Positions 1-11,200 of a stretch of DNA of 50,069 nucleotides are shown here, in pieces; positions within the stretch are counted from its first letter, which is position 1, and every line of letters begins with the position of its first letter. This DNA comes from Halopenitus sp041821145. Lineage in GTDB: Archaea > Halobacteriota > Halobacteria > Halobacteriales > Haloferacaceae. The notes under the pieces were generated by a model. The model saw nothing but the letters and a program-made list of their open reading frames with translations, was not told the origin of the DNA and did no database searches. The position numbers and the translations under genes are program-made. The stretch is from assembly GCF_041821145.1 (NCBI RefSeq), contig NZ_JBGUBC010000020.1, forward strand, positions 1 through 50,069, given 5' to 3'.

Positions 1-1926
1 GATCAGTATGAGCGTCTCGAAGAGCTTTGTGATGCCTGTGATCTACCTGTTCACCGGTGGCATGGTGATGTCTCTTCGAATAAAAAGAGCAAAGCTCTCG
101 ACGAGCCAGGTGGGGTTCTTCTAATCACACCGGAGTCGGTGGAAGCGCTGTTTCTTCGTCGACCATCGGTGTTCCGTCAAGCGTTACAGAACGTCTCTTA
201 CGTCGTAGTTGATGAAGTACACGCGTTCATCGGAACACCTAGAGGGAAACAGGTACAGTCGCTTCTCCACCGTGTTGAGAGAGCCAAAGGGGAGTGGATC
301 CCGCGCGTTGCGCTGTCTGCTACGATTGGAGATCATAAGATCACTGCAGAGTTCCTGCGTCCGAACGCAGGAGCTGAGGTTGAGATTATCGACCCAGATG
401 GTGATCGACAGGAGATCCGGCTTCTGGTAAAAGGGTATGAGAACAAGAACACCGGAAGTAACGAAGAAGACGAGGAGGAGCCCTCAGGGACAGTTGTTGA
501 TATCGCTGAGCAGATATTCACAACCCTTCGTGGGCAGGACAATCTTGTCTTCGCAAATCGCCGAATGGATGTCGAACTCTACACTGATCTGCTAAAGCGA
601 GTCTCAGAGGACAGGGGAGTTCCGAACGAGTTCTACGCACACCACGGGAGTCTGTCAAAAGAAATTCGGGAAGAAAGTGAACGACTGCTGAAAAAATCGG
701 GGACTCCTGCAACGGTTATCTGTACCAGTACGCTCGAATTAGGGATCGATATTGGATGGATGGACAGTATCGGCCAAATCGGGTCGCCGCCGTCAGTTTC
801 CAGTATGCGGCAACGATTAGGTCGATCTGGACGGGAAGATGACCCTGCAGTGTTGCGAGTTTATATCCAAGAGCCAGAGATTACTGATTCGACGCCACTT
901 GAGGACACATTACGCCCTGAACTTGTTCAGACGATTGCGATGGTTGACTTGTTACTTGAGAAGTGGTACGAACCGCCGAATCTTGATGCGCTGGAACTCT
1001 CGACGTTTATTCAACAGCTTCTCTCGCTCGTCGCTGAGCATGGTGGAATCAAAACGGAGGCTGCCTACCGTATTTTGTGTCAAACGGGGCCGTTTGATAC
1101 GATTACGATCCCGCAATTCAAATTGTTGCTACGGGGGCTCGCAGACGAGGAGTTACTCAGTCAAGCGGGGGATGGAGATCTTATAATGGGGCTGACTGGT
1201 GAGAAGGTTACTCGGCACTATGATTTCTATGCCGCGTTCTGGAGTCCGGATGAGTACCGTCTCGTCGCTAATGAGAAAACGATCGGGACTCTCCCTGTTA
1301 CGAGTCCGTTGGTGGATGGTAAGTTGCTGATATTTGGGGGGCAGCGTTGGGAAGTCGAGTCGGTGGATCAAGAGAAGCAAATTGCATTCTTGAAATCAGC
1401 TCCTGGTGGAAAAGTCCCGAAATTTGGCGGTGAAGGAGCTCTCGTTCATACTCGCGTTCGTGAAGAGATGTTCAGTACATACACTAGTACAGTGGTGCCG
1501 AGGTATTTGGATACGGAGGCAGTGGATTTGCTTGAAGAAGGTCGGGTACACTTTGAACGGCTTGATTTAGAGAATCAAAATCTAATTCGGCAGGGGGCGC
1601 ACACGATTTTGTTCGTTTGGGCTGGTGATCGCGTCATGAATACGATACATCTGCTTCTCGCAGAAAGAGGTTATAAAGCCTCAAAGGCGGGAATGACGTT
1701 ACAGGTTCAAAACTGCCAGCCTGCGGAGGTGTTAGAGGAGCTTTGTGAAATAGCATCATTACAGCCTGCTGAACCAGCCGCGTTAGCGGAGAGCGTCGAG
1801 AATAAGATCGTCGATAAGCACGACCGGTACTTGCCAGAAGAACTTCTAAATTTGAATTATGCATCCAATCGGTTGGATATTGAAGGTGCGTTGAATCAGA
1901 TCAACGCGATCGTGAGTAATAACTAA
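1..1926 (+). CDS. Lhr-type DEAD/DEAH-box helicase, 5'-truncated by the window edge
   Basis: The frame is open from base 1, so the start and the Walker A motif lie outside the window; 641 residues are visible. They show a superfamily 2 helicase: a TPES segment just before a DEVH Walker B box at visible residues 71-74, an SAT motif near 105, a CTSTLELGIDIG segment (motif V), and QRLGRSGR (motif VI, about 270-278). The roughly 330 residues after the helicase core resemble the C-terminal extension of Lhr-like proteins. Such enzymes unwind DNA or RNA duplexes with ATP. It lies 178 bp upstream of the Argonaute gene on the same strand, so the two could be functionally linked. It is distinct from the chromosomal lhr at 40,898. 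Which Lhr subgroup it belongs to cannot be settled without the N-terminus. Confidence 0.8.
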   Translation, partial: DQYERLEELCDACDLPVHRWHGDVSSNKKSKALDEPGGVLLITPESVEALFLRRPSVFRQALQNVSYVVVDEVHAFIGTPRGKQVQSLLHRVERAKGEWIPRVALSATIGDHKITAEFLRPNAGAEVEIIDPDGDRQEIRLLVKGYENKNTGSNEEDEEEPSGTVVDIAEQIFTTLRGQDNLVFANRRMDVELYTDLLKRVSEDRGVPNEFYAHHGSLSKEIREESERLLKKSGTPATVICTSTLELGIDIGWMDSIGQIGSPPSVSSMRQRLGRSGREDDPAVLRVYIQEPEITDSTPLEDTLRPELVQTIAMVDLLLEKWYEPPNLDALELSTFIQQLLSLVAEHGGIKTEAAYRILCQTGPFDTITIPQFKLLLRGLADEELLSQAGDGDLIMGLTGEKVTRHYDFYAAFWSPDEYRLVANEKTIGTLPVTSPLVDGKLLIFGGQRWEVESVDQEKQIAFLKSAPGGKVPKFGGEGALVHTRVREEMFSTYTSTVVPRYLDTEAVDLLEEGRVHFERLDLENQNLIRQGAHTILFVWAGDRVMNTIHLLLAERGYKASKAGMTLQVQNCQPAEVLEELCEIASLQPAEPAALAESVENKIVDKHDRYLPEELLNLNYASNRLDIEGALNQINAIVSNN

Positions 1927-2075
1927 TTTTTCTTGGTGTCACCGGCTTCGCACTGGTCGCATTGTAGAGTGAGGTGAACTCTTGATGCTTGATGAGTGGC
2001 TGAATATCGTGGTTACTCTGAGTTGATTCGCGCCTTGGATCTGTGTTTGTTATGGGGTGGTTTGACAGCAAAACG

Positions 2076-2081
2076 CTTTTT
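2076..2081 (+). promoter_or_regulatory. Possible TATA-like element for the Argonaute gene
   Basis: A T-rich CTTTTT run lies about 27 bp before the ATG at 2,105, the spacing expected of a leaderless haloarchaeal promoter. It is a weak match and the only promoter-like signal seen in the 178-bp spacer. Confidence 0.3.
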
Positions 2082-2104
2082 GTGAGCCGAGAGTGACCCC
2101 AACT

Positions 2105-4336
2105 ATGTCTCCTGGGTCTGCTTCGGTGGGGGTTGACCGGCAAGCCGATATTGAATCTGGTACTTATCTTCTGCACGGGTATGGTACTAATCGGCTAGAA
2201 GAGATCCAAGTGACGCAGTATGATTTGAGGGTTGCTGGTGGTGTGGAGAATCATTGGGACAGGGATTCGTTCACATCCTCTGCTGCGTATTATTTTGATC
2301 GTCAACATGGGTCTCCGGTTGCGAGTTCAGGGGAGCTGAGCGTTATTTCGAAGACTGAACTGTCGAGACCAGTCTATGTTTGGGGTCGGAAAGTAAAGCC
2401 GGTGAACCCGACGAAAGTGACTCTTAACGCGGAGGATCCGGAGGATCGGGAGAAGCTCAAAGGATTCGTACAATCCTGTTTCAAGCGAGCGATTCCGAAT
2501 GAGCGGTACACGTTTCAGTTTTTGAATGAAATTGTTCGTGATGAGCCGGCGTTTGCGGGTGATGAGTTTGCTGCTCACCCGAAGCACGACATCAAGATTC
2601 AGGTTACGGCTGGGGGGAGAGTTCTCGTTCACGTTGAGTCGGGGTTCTCGATTCGCAGTACATCGACTCTGGATGAATTGTATTCGAGTGGCGATAATCC
2701 GTACGGAAAGCGTGTGGCCCATGATCCGGAGCGGTATTATAATCAGGGACAGGGGTACCTTCGCGGGTGGAGTGAGTATCACTACACAGACCACATCTCT
2801 GGTGCGGGGTCCTCGATCGCAGAAATGCACGAAGGAAGTGTAGACGAAGAATGGCGACAGCGATTGATAGAGGAAGATCCGAAGCTGTTAGATGTGAAAT
2901 ATGGTGACAATGTTCGTCGGCAAGCACCGCATTTCCTTCGTCTTTCTCCGCGGACTGAGCAGGTCAAGGATCTAGAAATTGGTTTTTATAAGCGGTTTGA
3001 TCGGAGGAGTGCGATGATGCCTGGAGAGCGGTATGAGCTCTCAACAGAGTTTTTGGGTGAGTTGAGTCGTTTGCCAGTTTTGGAGATGGATTTTGAACCC
3101 GGGCCGCGTAATGCTCCCTATCAGTTTCTACAGATGCGGGACGTGGATCGGTTGGTTTTCGGAAGTGAGCGACCGGCGCGTTCTCCCGGGAAGGGGCTTC
3201 GAAACCACGGCGTGTATGGGAGTCCATCTCGCTACCGGGTCGGTGTACTCATTCCAGAACAGTGGGAAGAATCGTTTGGAGAATTAACCGGGCTTGTTGC
3301 AAGAGGTCTCAAAGAGATCGGTGCGCCCGCTGGTGTGACCGGGTATAATTACGTGTTAGGTGACGTGTCGAACTATACGCCGGTCGTGCACGATGTCCAC
3401 GATGAAACTGATGCGGTGATTGCGATTGTTCCGGATAAGGGTGCCTCAGAAGAGTTCGGAATAGATGATCCGCACAAGGAATTGAAGCGGACGTTATTAC
3501 GGAAAGGGGTGCCGACGCAGATGATGCAGAGGTCTACTGTTGATGAACTGGTAGGCCAGCGGGCAAGCATCGGGAATGACAAAATGTTGAATGTTTTAAG
3601 TGCTGTCGTTGCGAAGGCGGGTGGGACCCCGTGGCAAATTGATTCGCTGCCAGGTGAGACGGATGCGTTTATGGGGCTCGACGTAACGTACGATTCGTCG
3701 TCAGGACAGCACTCAGGTGCGAGCGCCAGTGTCGTGTTTTCCGATGGGACAACGTTCGCGGCAGAATCGACGACGCAACAGGGAGGTGAGAAATTCGCTC
3801 CACGGCACGTTGAGCAGTTCGTCCGCGATTTAGTCTTCGACTTTGCGGCCGAACAAGGATACGAGATTGACCGTCTCTGTATTATGCGAGACGGGAAGAT
3901 CTCGGAAGATATCGACGCAGTACGGGACGGATTAACCGAAGTGGATGCAGAAGTCGATATCGTTGGTGTTCGGAAAACAGGACAGCCGCGAATCGCATAT
4001 TTCGATGGGACTCGGTTCCGTATCGCCGAGAAGGGCGTTGGATTCGTGGACGATGCGCGATCCCAAGCGATTGTGCATGCGTTCGGAAAACCAGAAATCC
4101 GGGATGACAACCCGGTAGGAACGCCTCGAACGTTCCGGTTGACCAAGGACTCTGGCCCGACGGACATCGTGACGCTGACTCGACAGGCGTACTGGTTATC
4201 AGAGATTCATTACGGGAGCCCGGTACGCAGTCCAAGACTCCCGGTTCCGATTAAGTACGCTGATATGGCTGCGGAGTACGTTCGGAAAGAGTTCGTCTCA
4301 CCGGGAACCGTAATCAAAGGTCCCGCGTATCTCTAG
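2105..4336 (+). CDS. ago: Long prokaryotic Argonaute (pAgo), NgAgo-related, catalytic tetrad intact
   Basis: Argonaute proteins use a short nucleic-acid guide to bind, and if catalytic to cleave, complementary DNA or RNA. The C-terminal PIWI domain is clear and carries the full DEDD-type tetrad: D526 in MGLDV, E562 in GGEKF (glutamate finger), D596 in MRDGK and D720 in KYADM. The MID region (about 370-510) ends in a K493-containing helix followed by KAGGTPW, with Q472 upstream, fitting a 5'-phosphate guide pocket. A region compatible with a reduced PAZ domain lies at about 200-300. By memory, the order and wording of the PIWI blocks match Natronobacterium gregoryi Ago (887 residues), but this 743-residue protein seems to lack NgAgo's N-terminal extension. 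The ATG at 2,105 is preferred over an in-frame GTG at 2,093. It converges with the addA-like gene, whose stop is 43 bp away. Confidence 0.93.
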   Translation: MSPGSASVGVDRQADIESGTYLLHGYGTNRLEEIQVTQYDLRVAGGVENHWDRDSFTSSAAYYFDRQHGSPVASSGELSVISKTELSRPVYVWGRKVKPVNPTKVTLNAEDPEDREKLKGFVQSCFKRAIPNERYTFQFLNEIVRDEPAFAGDEFAAHPKHDIKIQVTAGGRVLVHVESGFSIRSTSTLDELYSSGDNPYGKRVAHDPERYYNQGQGYLRGWSEYHYTDHISGAGSSIAEMHEGSVDEEWRQRLIEEDPKLLDVKYGDNVRRQAPHFLRLSPRTEQVKDLEIGFYKRFDRRSAMMPGERYELSTEFLGELSRLPVLEMDFEPGPRNAPYQFLQMRDVDRLVFGSERPARSPGKGLRNHGVYGSPSRYRVGVLIPEQWEESFGELTGLVARGLKEIGAPAGVTGYNYVLGDVSNYTPVVHDVHDETDAVIAIVPDKGASEEFGIDDPHKELKRTLLRKGVPTQMMQRSTVDELVGQRASIGNDKMLNVLSAVVAKAGGTPWQIDSLPGETDAFMGLDVTYDSSSGQHSGASASVVFSDGTTFAAESTTQQGGEKFAPRHVEQFVRDLVFDFAAEQGYEIDRLCIMRDGKISEDIDAVRDGLTEVDAEVDIVGVRKTGQPRIAYFDGTRFRIAEKGVGFVDDARSQAIVHAFGKPEIRDDNPVGTPRTFRLTKDSGPTDIVTLTRQAYWLSEIHYGSPVRSPRLPVPIKYADMAAEYVRKEFVSPGTVIKGPAYL

Positions 4337-4378
4337 TTTGAGAAGACGGTTGCAAATCGCTGATTCTCACTCGGCTGG

Positions 4379-7300
4379 TTACTCGATGGTGACTGGAGTT
4401 TCGTCAAGGAGCGTTTGGAGGCAATGGATGGTGTCGGTTACTGCGCTTGTGAGTTCGGGTGAGCGCCACGTATACGGCTCGTCGACGTCGGTGAAGTAGA
4501 GCGTCGCAGTAACGTCTCGTGTCGGGTCTTGTCGTGTAAGTGCGGCCGCGTAGGCGAAAAGCTGCGGGCGGTGATGTTCGGCTTGTGCCTGTAAGAACTC
4601 GTCAAGCGGCTGGGTCAAGGGTTTGTGGTCGGTTTTGTAATCGATGACGTGGAATGCGTCATCGGTGACGACGAGGTGGTCGATGAATCCACTGACGGTT
4701 CCAGTGTCGAGAGAGAATTCGATGTAGTACTCGTCGTGCGTGTGCTGGACGGTGGGGTCGGTGTGAAGGTCGTTGAGGTATTGGATCGCTGAGTCGGCGG
4801 CGGTCTCGATAGCGTCGTACGCTGGGTCAGGATACGTGGTATCGGTGAGTCCGGGCGTACGGTCGTGTTGTTCCTGGATCGCTTGCTCAATGACGAGACG
4901 ACGGTCGCCGCGCGGCGGTCGGGTTTCGCAGAGGCGATGGACGGCGTGCCCGTAGATAGCGGCTGGGATGGCTCGGTCGTCCGTCTCGGGATACTCGTGT
5001 TCACTGGTGTCATCAGAGTCGTACGCCACGGCGGTGGCAGTGACTTGGTGGGTCTCATCGTGTCGCTGAAGTTCGACAGTACCGGCGGGAATGCGGCTCA
5101 GGTCGGACGCGGACAGGCTGAACTCCCAGGGTTGCTCGTACGCGTACGTGGAGCGCTGGGTTGACGCCGGGACGGGGTCGGGCTCGTGGTCGTACTGTTC
5201 GGAGTCCGGTGGGAGGCGAATGGTGATCGTGCCGTGTTCGGCGTTGCCGTCGATATCGTAGGGGAGTGTCGCGGAGAACACGCCATTCGTTTCGAGGGCC
5301 TCCCACGCTGCGACGGCGTCGTCGGTGCCGAAGAGTGCGGGTTGGATCCAATCACGGTAGGAGGACGGGTCGTCGGGGTCGGGCTGTTTGATACCGGTGT
5401 CGTGGTCGTCGTCCGCGGTGTGGCGGCCGGTAAGGATGAGGTGGTCTTCGGCGCGGGTGGCGGCGACGTAGAGGATGCGTTTTTCTTCGGCGCGTTCTTC
5501 GGCGCGGCGGCGGTCCCGGGCGACGTGCCGCATAAGCGTGGCGTTGGAGTCGGTACGGTCGTCGGTAGGGATGTTCAGACCGAGTATCGGGCGTCGCGCG
5601 CCGGTGATGGGAACGCGCTCGTACTCGATGCTACCGTTACTAATGCGGGCTTTGTCGTTGAATTCTTTCCCGAGGCCAGGTGCGATAACGACAGGGTATT
5701 CCTGGCCTTTCGCCTCGTGTACGGTCAGAATGCGAACGCCTGTCGAGTCGCTCGCGTCGTTGGCTTCGGGTTCTTTCTGACCCTGGTGGGCTTGATTTGT
5801 GAGACGCGCCGTGATGCGTTCGAGACTGGGGACGCCACTCGCGTCGAATTCGCGGAGTTTGTCGCGGAGCTTGTCGATGTTGGCGAGCGCGGTGGTACCG
5901 CGCTCGTCGGCGGCGATCGCAGCGAGGTATCCAGTTTCTTCGAGGATTCGATCAGTGAGGCTGACCCAACTGTCAACAGTCGCCCCAGGTGTGTCTTTGG
6001 TACCGGCGTACGCGCGCCAACGTTCGATATCTTCGACGACGGATTCAACGTCGGAATCGTCGCTTGTTTTCAGAGAGTCCCAGAGAGAGTCGTCGGGGGT
6101 GTGAGCGGCGGCGAGTTGCGTGTCGGTGAGTCCGCAAAGCGGTGAGCGCGCGGCGGCGTACAGTGCGGTGTCGTCAGTGGGATCGGCGAGGGCGTTTAAC
6201 AGCGCGGTGAACGAACGGATTTCGGGTGTCTCAAAGAACCCTTCGCCTTTGATAACTGTGTACGGGATACTCGCGGCGCGGAGTCCGCGTTCGTAGTCTT
6301 TCAGGTCGCTTCGAGAGCGAATGAGGACAGCGATGTCCTCAGGTTTGAGGGGACGCGTTTCTGTTTCGGACGCTGCATCGTCATCGGTGACGTTGATGCC
6401 CTCGTTCAGAAGGGCGGCGATACGGTTAGCGATCGCTGTCGCTTCAATGTCGGCCGGTTCGGATTCGGGGAGGCTCGTGAGGTCGTGGGCATCGCCGAGA
6501 TATCGTTCACGTAACTCGGTCTCGACGGGAATTGGAACGTACTCAATAATCGGGTCGAGTGCCGCAGGGGTGTCGCGCCCGGCGGTGAGCGGGCCGCTAA
6601 CGGCTTCGTACGGTTCGTTGTCGCCGTACGAGAACACGCGGTCGAACAAACCGTTTATCGCGCGTAGCGTTTCGGGGAGGGTGCGAAAGTTCGTTGTGAG
6701 TCCCGGATCACACTCGGTCGATCCGTTCGCGGTGTTCGCGTCTTGCATCGCGGCGGCGGCAGTGCCGAACACCGTGACGTCGGCATCGCGGAAGCGGTAG
6801 ATACTCTGTTTGACGTCGCCGACGACGCACACGTTATCGGCGTCGAACGGGTCTCGACCGCTCGTGAGCGCCCGGACGAGCTGCCACTGCCGCGTGTTCG
6901 TGTCTTGGAACTCGTCGACCATGACATACCACAGGTCTTCGCGGAGCCCGGTGACCGCGTCCTGATCGGTGTCGGCGAGGAACGTGAGTGCGTGCCCGAT
7001 CAAATCGTTATAATCGAGCACACCTCGCTGTCGCTTACGGTCATCGTACGCGTCAAGTGCGGCTTCAGCGAGATCGGCCAGCGCGGTCAGGAGTTCGTGC
7101 GCCCCGCGGTCGGGGTCCAGTGATGCGTCCGTCGGTCTCGATTCGGGTTCTAGTGCGCCGAGGACGCCGTCAATAGCCTCGTGGAATCGCGTGGCTATCG
7201 GACCGTCACTCTCACGGAACGACTTGTTCCCGTAGTAAGTACCATCTCCGTACTGACTACCGTCGTCTTTGGTGAGCGCGTCACAGAGTTGCAGACACAG

Positions 7301-8233
7301 CGAGAGTTGCTGGATCGGCGTCGCGTTCTCAATATCCACGCTCGTGAGTTCGTCGTAGATGTCGAGGACATCGTACCCGACGCGTTTCATCGGGTTGACA
7401 CCGAGTCGATCGGTGACTTCGTCGTCGCTGTACAGCGTACACAACGTGTCAAGATCGTCCCAGACGGTTTCGAGTAACCGTTTGGGATCAGCATCCAGCG
7501 GGTGGAGTTCGACGAGGTGTTCCTCGTACGCCTCCGGGTCTTCCAGTGCGCGGATCTCGCCGATCCATTCCCCAGTCATATCGTGTTCGGCGATGAGTCC
7601 GGTCAACACATCTACGAGCTTCGTTCGGTCGAACATTGGGGCGAGAACGCGCGTTTCCGAAGGTTCCGTTTCGACGAGTTCGGTGGCGACAGTCGTTCGG
7701 AGTCGGGCGGCGTCGTTGTTCTCTAGTACCTCGAAATCCGGATCCACGGCGGGGTGGGTAACGGCGTATTCTTCGAGGATGCGGCTACAGAACCCGTGGG
7801 TGGTATCGATATATCCGGATTCGACGCCGTCAGCGGCAGCACGCCAGAGGGCCCCTCGGTCAGGGTCATCGATCTCGTCGAGCCGGTCGCGGATCTTCTC
7901 GCGGATTGATCGTTTCAGATCTCTGGCGGCCCTCTCGGTGAACGTCGTGACGACGATTCGTTCGGGGAGTCGCCGGGCAGTTTCGGGATCGGTAATCCGG
8001 TCGATGTCGTCCGGAATTCGGTACTCCGGTTCGTCGCCACGAGCGGTGAGGCTGTCCGGTCCATCGAGGTGAGCGCGGAGAATCGTTAGGTACCGGTCGG
8101 TGAGCGTCGTCGTCTTTCCGGTGCCGGCTCCAGCCTCCACGATGACGTTCCGATCGATCGTTCGCGCGGCGCGTTGCTGTGGGCGGGTGAGCGGGAGTTC
8201 CTCGTCGGTATCTCCGCGCGCGTCGTCAGTCAT
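4379..8233 (-). CDS. AddA/RecB-like UvrD-family helicase-nuclease
   Basis: This 1,284-residue protein has the AddA layout: a UvrD/Rep superfamily 1A helicase fused to a C-terminal RecB-type nuclease. Visible motifs are Walker A EAGAGTGKT (33-41), TFTERAARDL (motif Ia), DEFQDT (Walker B), GDVKQSIYRFRD (motif III), TVHEAKGQEYPVV (motif V) and YVAATRAEDHL (motif VI). The nuclease follows at about 1,190-1,250, with GFIDHL, then VIDYKTD supplying the D-x-K metal and catalytic residues, then QLFAYA. AddAB enzymes load on double-strand ends, unwind and degrade them. It is the last gene of the right-to-left cluster and overlaps the addB-like gene by 4 bp, so the two are very likely co-translated as one complex. 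AddAB is mainly bacterial, so its presence on a haloarchaeal island suggests transfer. Confidence 0.9.
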   Translation of the reverse strand: MTDDARGDTDEELPLTRPQQRAARTIDRNVIVEAGAGTGKTTTLTDRYLTILRAHLDGPDSLTARGDEPEYRIPDDIDRITDPETARRLPERIVVTTFTERAARDLKRSIREKIRDRLDEIDDPDRGALWRAAADGVESGYIDTTHGFCSRILEEYAVTHPAVDPDFEVLENNDAARLRTTVATELVETEPSETRVLAPMFDRTKLVDVLTGLIAEHDMTGEWIGEIRALEDPEAYEEHLVELHPLDADPKRLLETVWDDLDTLCTLYSDDEVTDRLGVNPMKRVGYDVLDIYDELTSVDIENATPIQQLSLCLQLCDALTKDDGSQYGDGTYYGNKSFRESDGPIATRFHEAIDGVLGALEPESRPTDASLDPDRGAHELLTALADLAEAALDAYDDRKRQRGVLDYNDLIGHALTFLADTDQDAVTGLREDLWYVMVDEFQDTNTRQWQLVRALTSGRDPFDADNVCVVGDVKQSIYRFRDADVTVFGTAAAAMQDANTANGSTECDPGLTTNFRTLPETLRAINGLFDRVFSYGDNEPYEAVSGPLTAGRDTPAALDPIIEYVPIPVETELRERYLGDAHDLTSLPESEPADIEATAIANRIAALLNEGINVTDDDAASETETRPLKPEDIAVLIRSRSDLKDYERGLRAASIPYTVIKGEGFFETPEIRSFTALLNALADPTDDTALYAAARSPLCGLTDTQLAAAHTPDDSLWDSLKTSDDSDVESVVEDIERWRAYAGTKDTPGATVDSWVSLTDRILEETGYLAAIAADERGTTALANIDKLRDKLREFDASGVPSLERITARLTNQAHQGQKEPEANDASDSTGVRILTVHEAKGQEYPVVIAPGLGKEFNDKARISNGSIEYERVPITGARRPILGLNIPTDDRTDSNATLMRHVARDRRRAEERAEEKRILYVAATRAEDHLILTGRHTADDDHDTGIKQPDPDDPSSYRDWIQPALFGTDDAVAAWEALETNGVFSATLPYDIDGNAEHGTITIRLPPDSEQYDHEPDPVPASTQRSTYAYEQPWEFSLSASDLSRIPAGTVELQRHDETHQVTATAVAYDSDDTSEHEYPETDDRAIPAAIYGHAVHRLCETRPPRGDRRLVIEQAIQEQHDRTPGLTDTTYPDPAYDAIETAADSAIQYLNDLHTDPTVQHTHDEYYIEFSLDTGTVSGFIDHLVVTDDAFHVIDYKTDHKPLTQPLDEFLQAQAEHHRPQLFAYAAALTRQDPTRDVTATLYFTDVDEPYTWRSPELTSAVTDTIHCLQTLLDETPVTIE

Positions 8234-11200
8234 TGTGTGCCCTCCGCGTCGAGTCCGGGTGCGTATTGTGGCGTGTTCGCGTCGGTGAGGTTGTCGTGGA
8301 TGGCGTGTCGCCGGTGGTGTCTAACGTCGCACGCGTCGCGGTACGAACAGTACTCGCACCCGGCGGTGTCGGGATCGAGAACCGTCGGGTGGAATGACCC
8401 GTTCTCAACGGCGGTCGAAATACGGTCGATACGGTCCGGAACGGTTTCGTGGAGGAACTCGGAGAATTCCCCGCGCGTATCGAACGTTAGTGATCGGTAG
8501 CGTCGCAACGGTTCTGGATCATCCTTCCCCCAGTAGGCGTGTGCAGCGTCTTCCTCTCCGCCAATCGTCCCGTCGTGCGGGGAAATGGAACTGGTCGGAC
8601 TTACTTGGTAGTAGGAGGCACCGATCGGGTCACCGTCGAGCGCGTTCTCGGCCATCAACAGGTACGCGGAGAGTTGGAACGCGTGCCCGTCGATCGTGTC
8701 GCGTTCACTCGGTGTACTACCGGTTTTGTAGTCCATTCCAACGAGCCCGCCGTCCGAGGTGATATCGAGCCGGTCGATCTTCCCGCGAATCGTAACGTCA
8801 GTTCCGGGAACTGGTACCGGGTCGTCCGAGATCACTTCAGGGCCGTTCTCCTCGGGAGTGAGGCCAACGTGCGCCTCGAAGTACGTCGGTGTCGCGTCAC
8901 GCGGTGCGAGTTCGACTTCAGTGTCGAGGAACCGTTTGAACAACCCGGGCGCGGCGTCTGCGTCACCGTACCGATTCTCAGGGACATCGAGCCCGTTGAA
9001 CAGCGCGGCGACCCACGTATCGTGGAACACGGTCTCGCGCGCGTCGAGTTCCGCAAGTCGGTCCGCAGCGACCTCGTACAGTACCGCTTCCGCGTCTTCG
9101 AGCGTGTCCTCCGTGACACCTTCGTGCCCGTGCGAACACCATTCGCGGTAAAATTGTTCGAAAACGTCGTGAACGTAGGTACCGGCGTTCATCGCGTTCA
9201 ACTCCAGCGTAATTTCTTCGTCCGGCTCAATACCGAGGCCGTACTTGAGATAGTATTTGAACCCGCAGTCGGCGTACGTCTCCAAACGACTGGGACTGTA
9301 CGAACTCTCTGCACCTTGAAGCGCGTCGACGACCTCCGGATCGACGTGTCCGTCGTAGTCGCCGACTTCGTCTTTCGCCCGCGCAGAGGCGACAGTGACT
9401 CCGGCGGCGAGTCGATCGGGTGCATTCGTTCCCTCGACAGCGACGTCGTACGTGTCGGCGTTCGACGCGATCTCGGGGGGCGCAAGTGCTCCCGTATCGA
9501 TGGCCGTCGCAAGCGAGCGGTGGACATCCGCGTGTGTCGCCGGTTCCGCTCTCCCGTCAACCCTGTCTGCCTCCAGCCCGGTGACGCGTTCGAGCTCCAA
9601 AACCGGGTCAGCGAGGACGTACGGATCTCCGTTCGGATTACGCTCGGGAGCTGAGAACGTCACGTTCGCGTCAGAAGCAACGAACTGTGCGAACGCGTAC
9701 CGTGTTCCAGCGATCGGATCCGCAGCCTCGAACTCAGGGTGTGCGTCGTTAATCGGTCGCGCGAACGCTAAGCGGCGCGGCGGTGATGGCGTGTGTTCGG
9801 TTGTCAATCCGGGAACGAACACGTACTCGATGGGGTTCGCCACCGCCTCCACTGGCGAGCACACACGCACGCTGTCTGTCCGTCGACCGATCGACGTTTC
9901 CACTGATACTTGTTCGAGCGCACGTCGCACCGCTTCGATGTCTGGCTCCTCACCGCTACCTTGCTCGGTCGCCTCCCGACGCGCGGTCAGCGACGCACAA
10001 ACCTCGATCGCGTTTTCGATCGCCTGCTGTTCCCGTTCCCGGACGTGTCGTGAGAGCGAGACAGCCTCGGTGAGACGTATCCCATCGTCCGTAGTCGGTA
10101 CATCGAGCACGTCGAACAACGCTTGCCGTTCGGCATCGACATCAAGGGCGTTTACAAAACGCTCACACGCCGTGACAACATCTCTAATCAGGGCCTCGGC
10201 GTCTGCATCCACGTGAGTCGTGAGAGTTGCTACCCGTGTGGATTCAAGCAAGTCAGCGTTCCGGAGCACAGCACGGATCGTTTCACAACGCTCGGGAGCG
10301 ACGAGCGGGTTCGACAAGAGGCGGACGAGTGGTGCCTGTCGATTTGGTTCGCTACCGAGGTCGATCGCCGCCTCGAACAGTTTTCCAGTCGCCGTGGCGA
10401 AAAATGATCGTGACGAACGGATCGATACTGGAACGTCCGCGTCACGGAGCGCGTCTCCGAGACGGTCGTTGTACGTCCCGTCATCGAACGGGGCGACAGC
10501 AATCGTGCTCGGATCGACACCGGACCCGATCAGCGACCGCACCGATCGAGCGATCCCGCGGATTTCGTTCTGCACCGTCGCGTACGTCTCCAGTGAGACA
10601 CTAGATCCAATACTAACGGGGTGACTGGCCCCGTCATCGTGCTGGTATAGGGACGCGGCTGCGATCTCTCTCGACGACGACTCCGCAGTAATCGATTCAC
10701 CCCTCGTGAATCCGAGATCTTCGTACCACCGAGCGAGTCGACGAATAGCGTCATCCGCCCCAGCGACTTCGTCACGATCAGTCACGCGCGTCAGCACGAC
10801 ACTGGTGTCGAAAGTGTCAGCGAGTAGCCCTACGACATCTCGTTCCTGTGGAGACAGCGTCTGGAACGATCCGACGACCACTACGTCAGTCGTCGGGAGT
10901 TCGGATTCGAGGAGCGGTTTCCCGGCCTCAAGGACGTGACGGAACCGCTCGCTCCGGAACGTCTTCGTGTCCTCGAATCCGTCTGCTCGCACCTCTTGAA
11001 TCAATTCAACGAACCGTGACAGTGACTGTCCGTGCTCGGGGATTCCTTCGCGGATTAGCCGCTGTTCTACTTCAGTACTCGTGATTGCGCCAGCGAATTC
11101 CAGTAGTGTCAGCAGCTCCTCGGTCTGTTCGATAAGCCCTACCGACGGGGCATCTTCACTGTACAACGGATGGTCCGAGTTGTCGATGCGATCGAGTGCC

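Noticed and set aside
5186..6145. 319-codon plus-strand open frame opposite the addA-like gene
   Set aside because: Antisense shadow; the helicase motifs lie on the minus strand.
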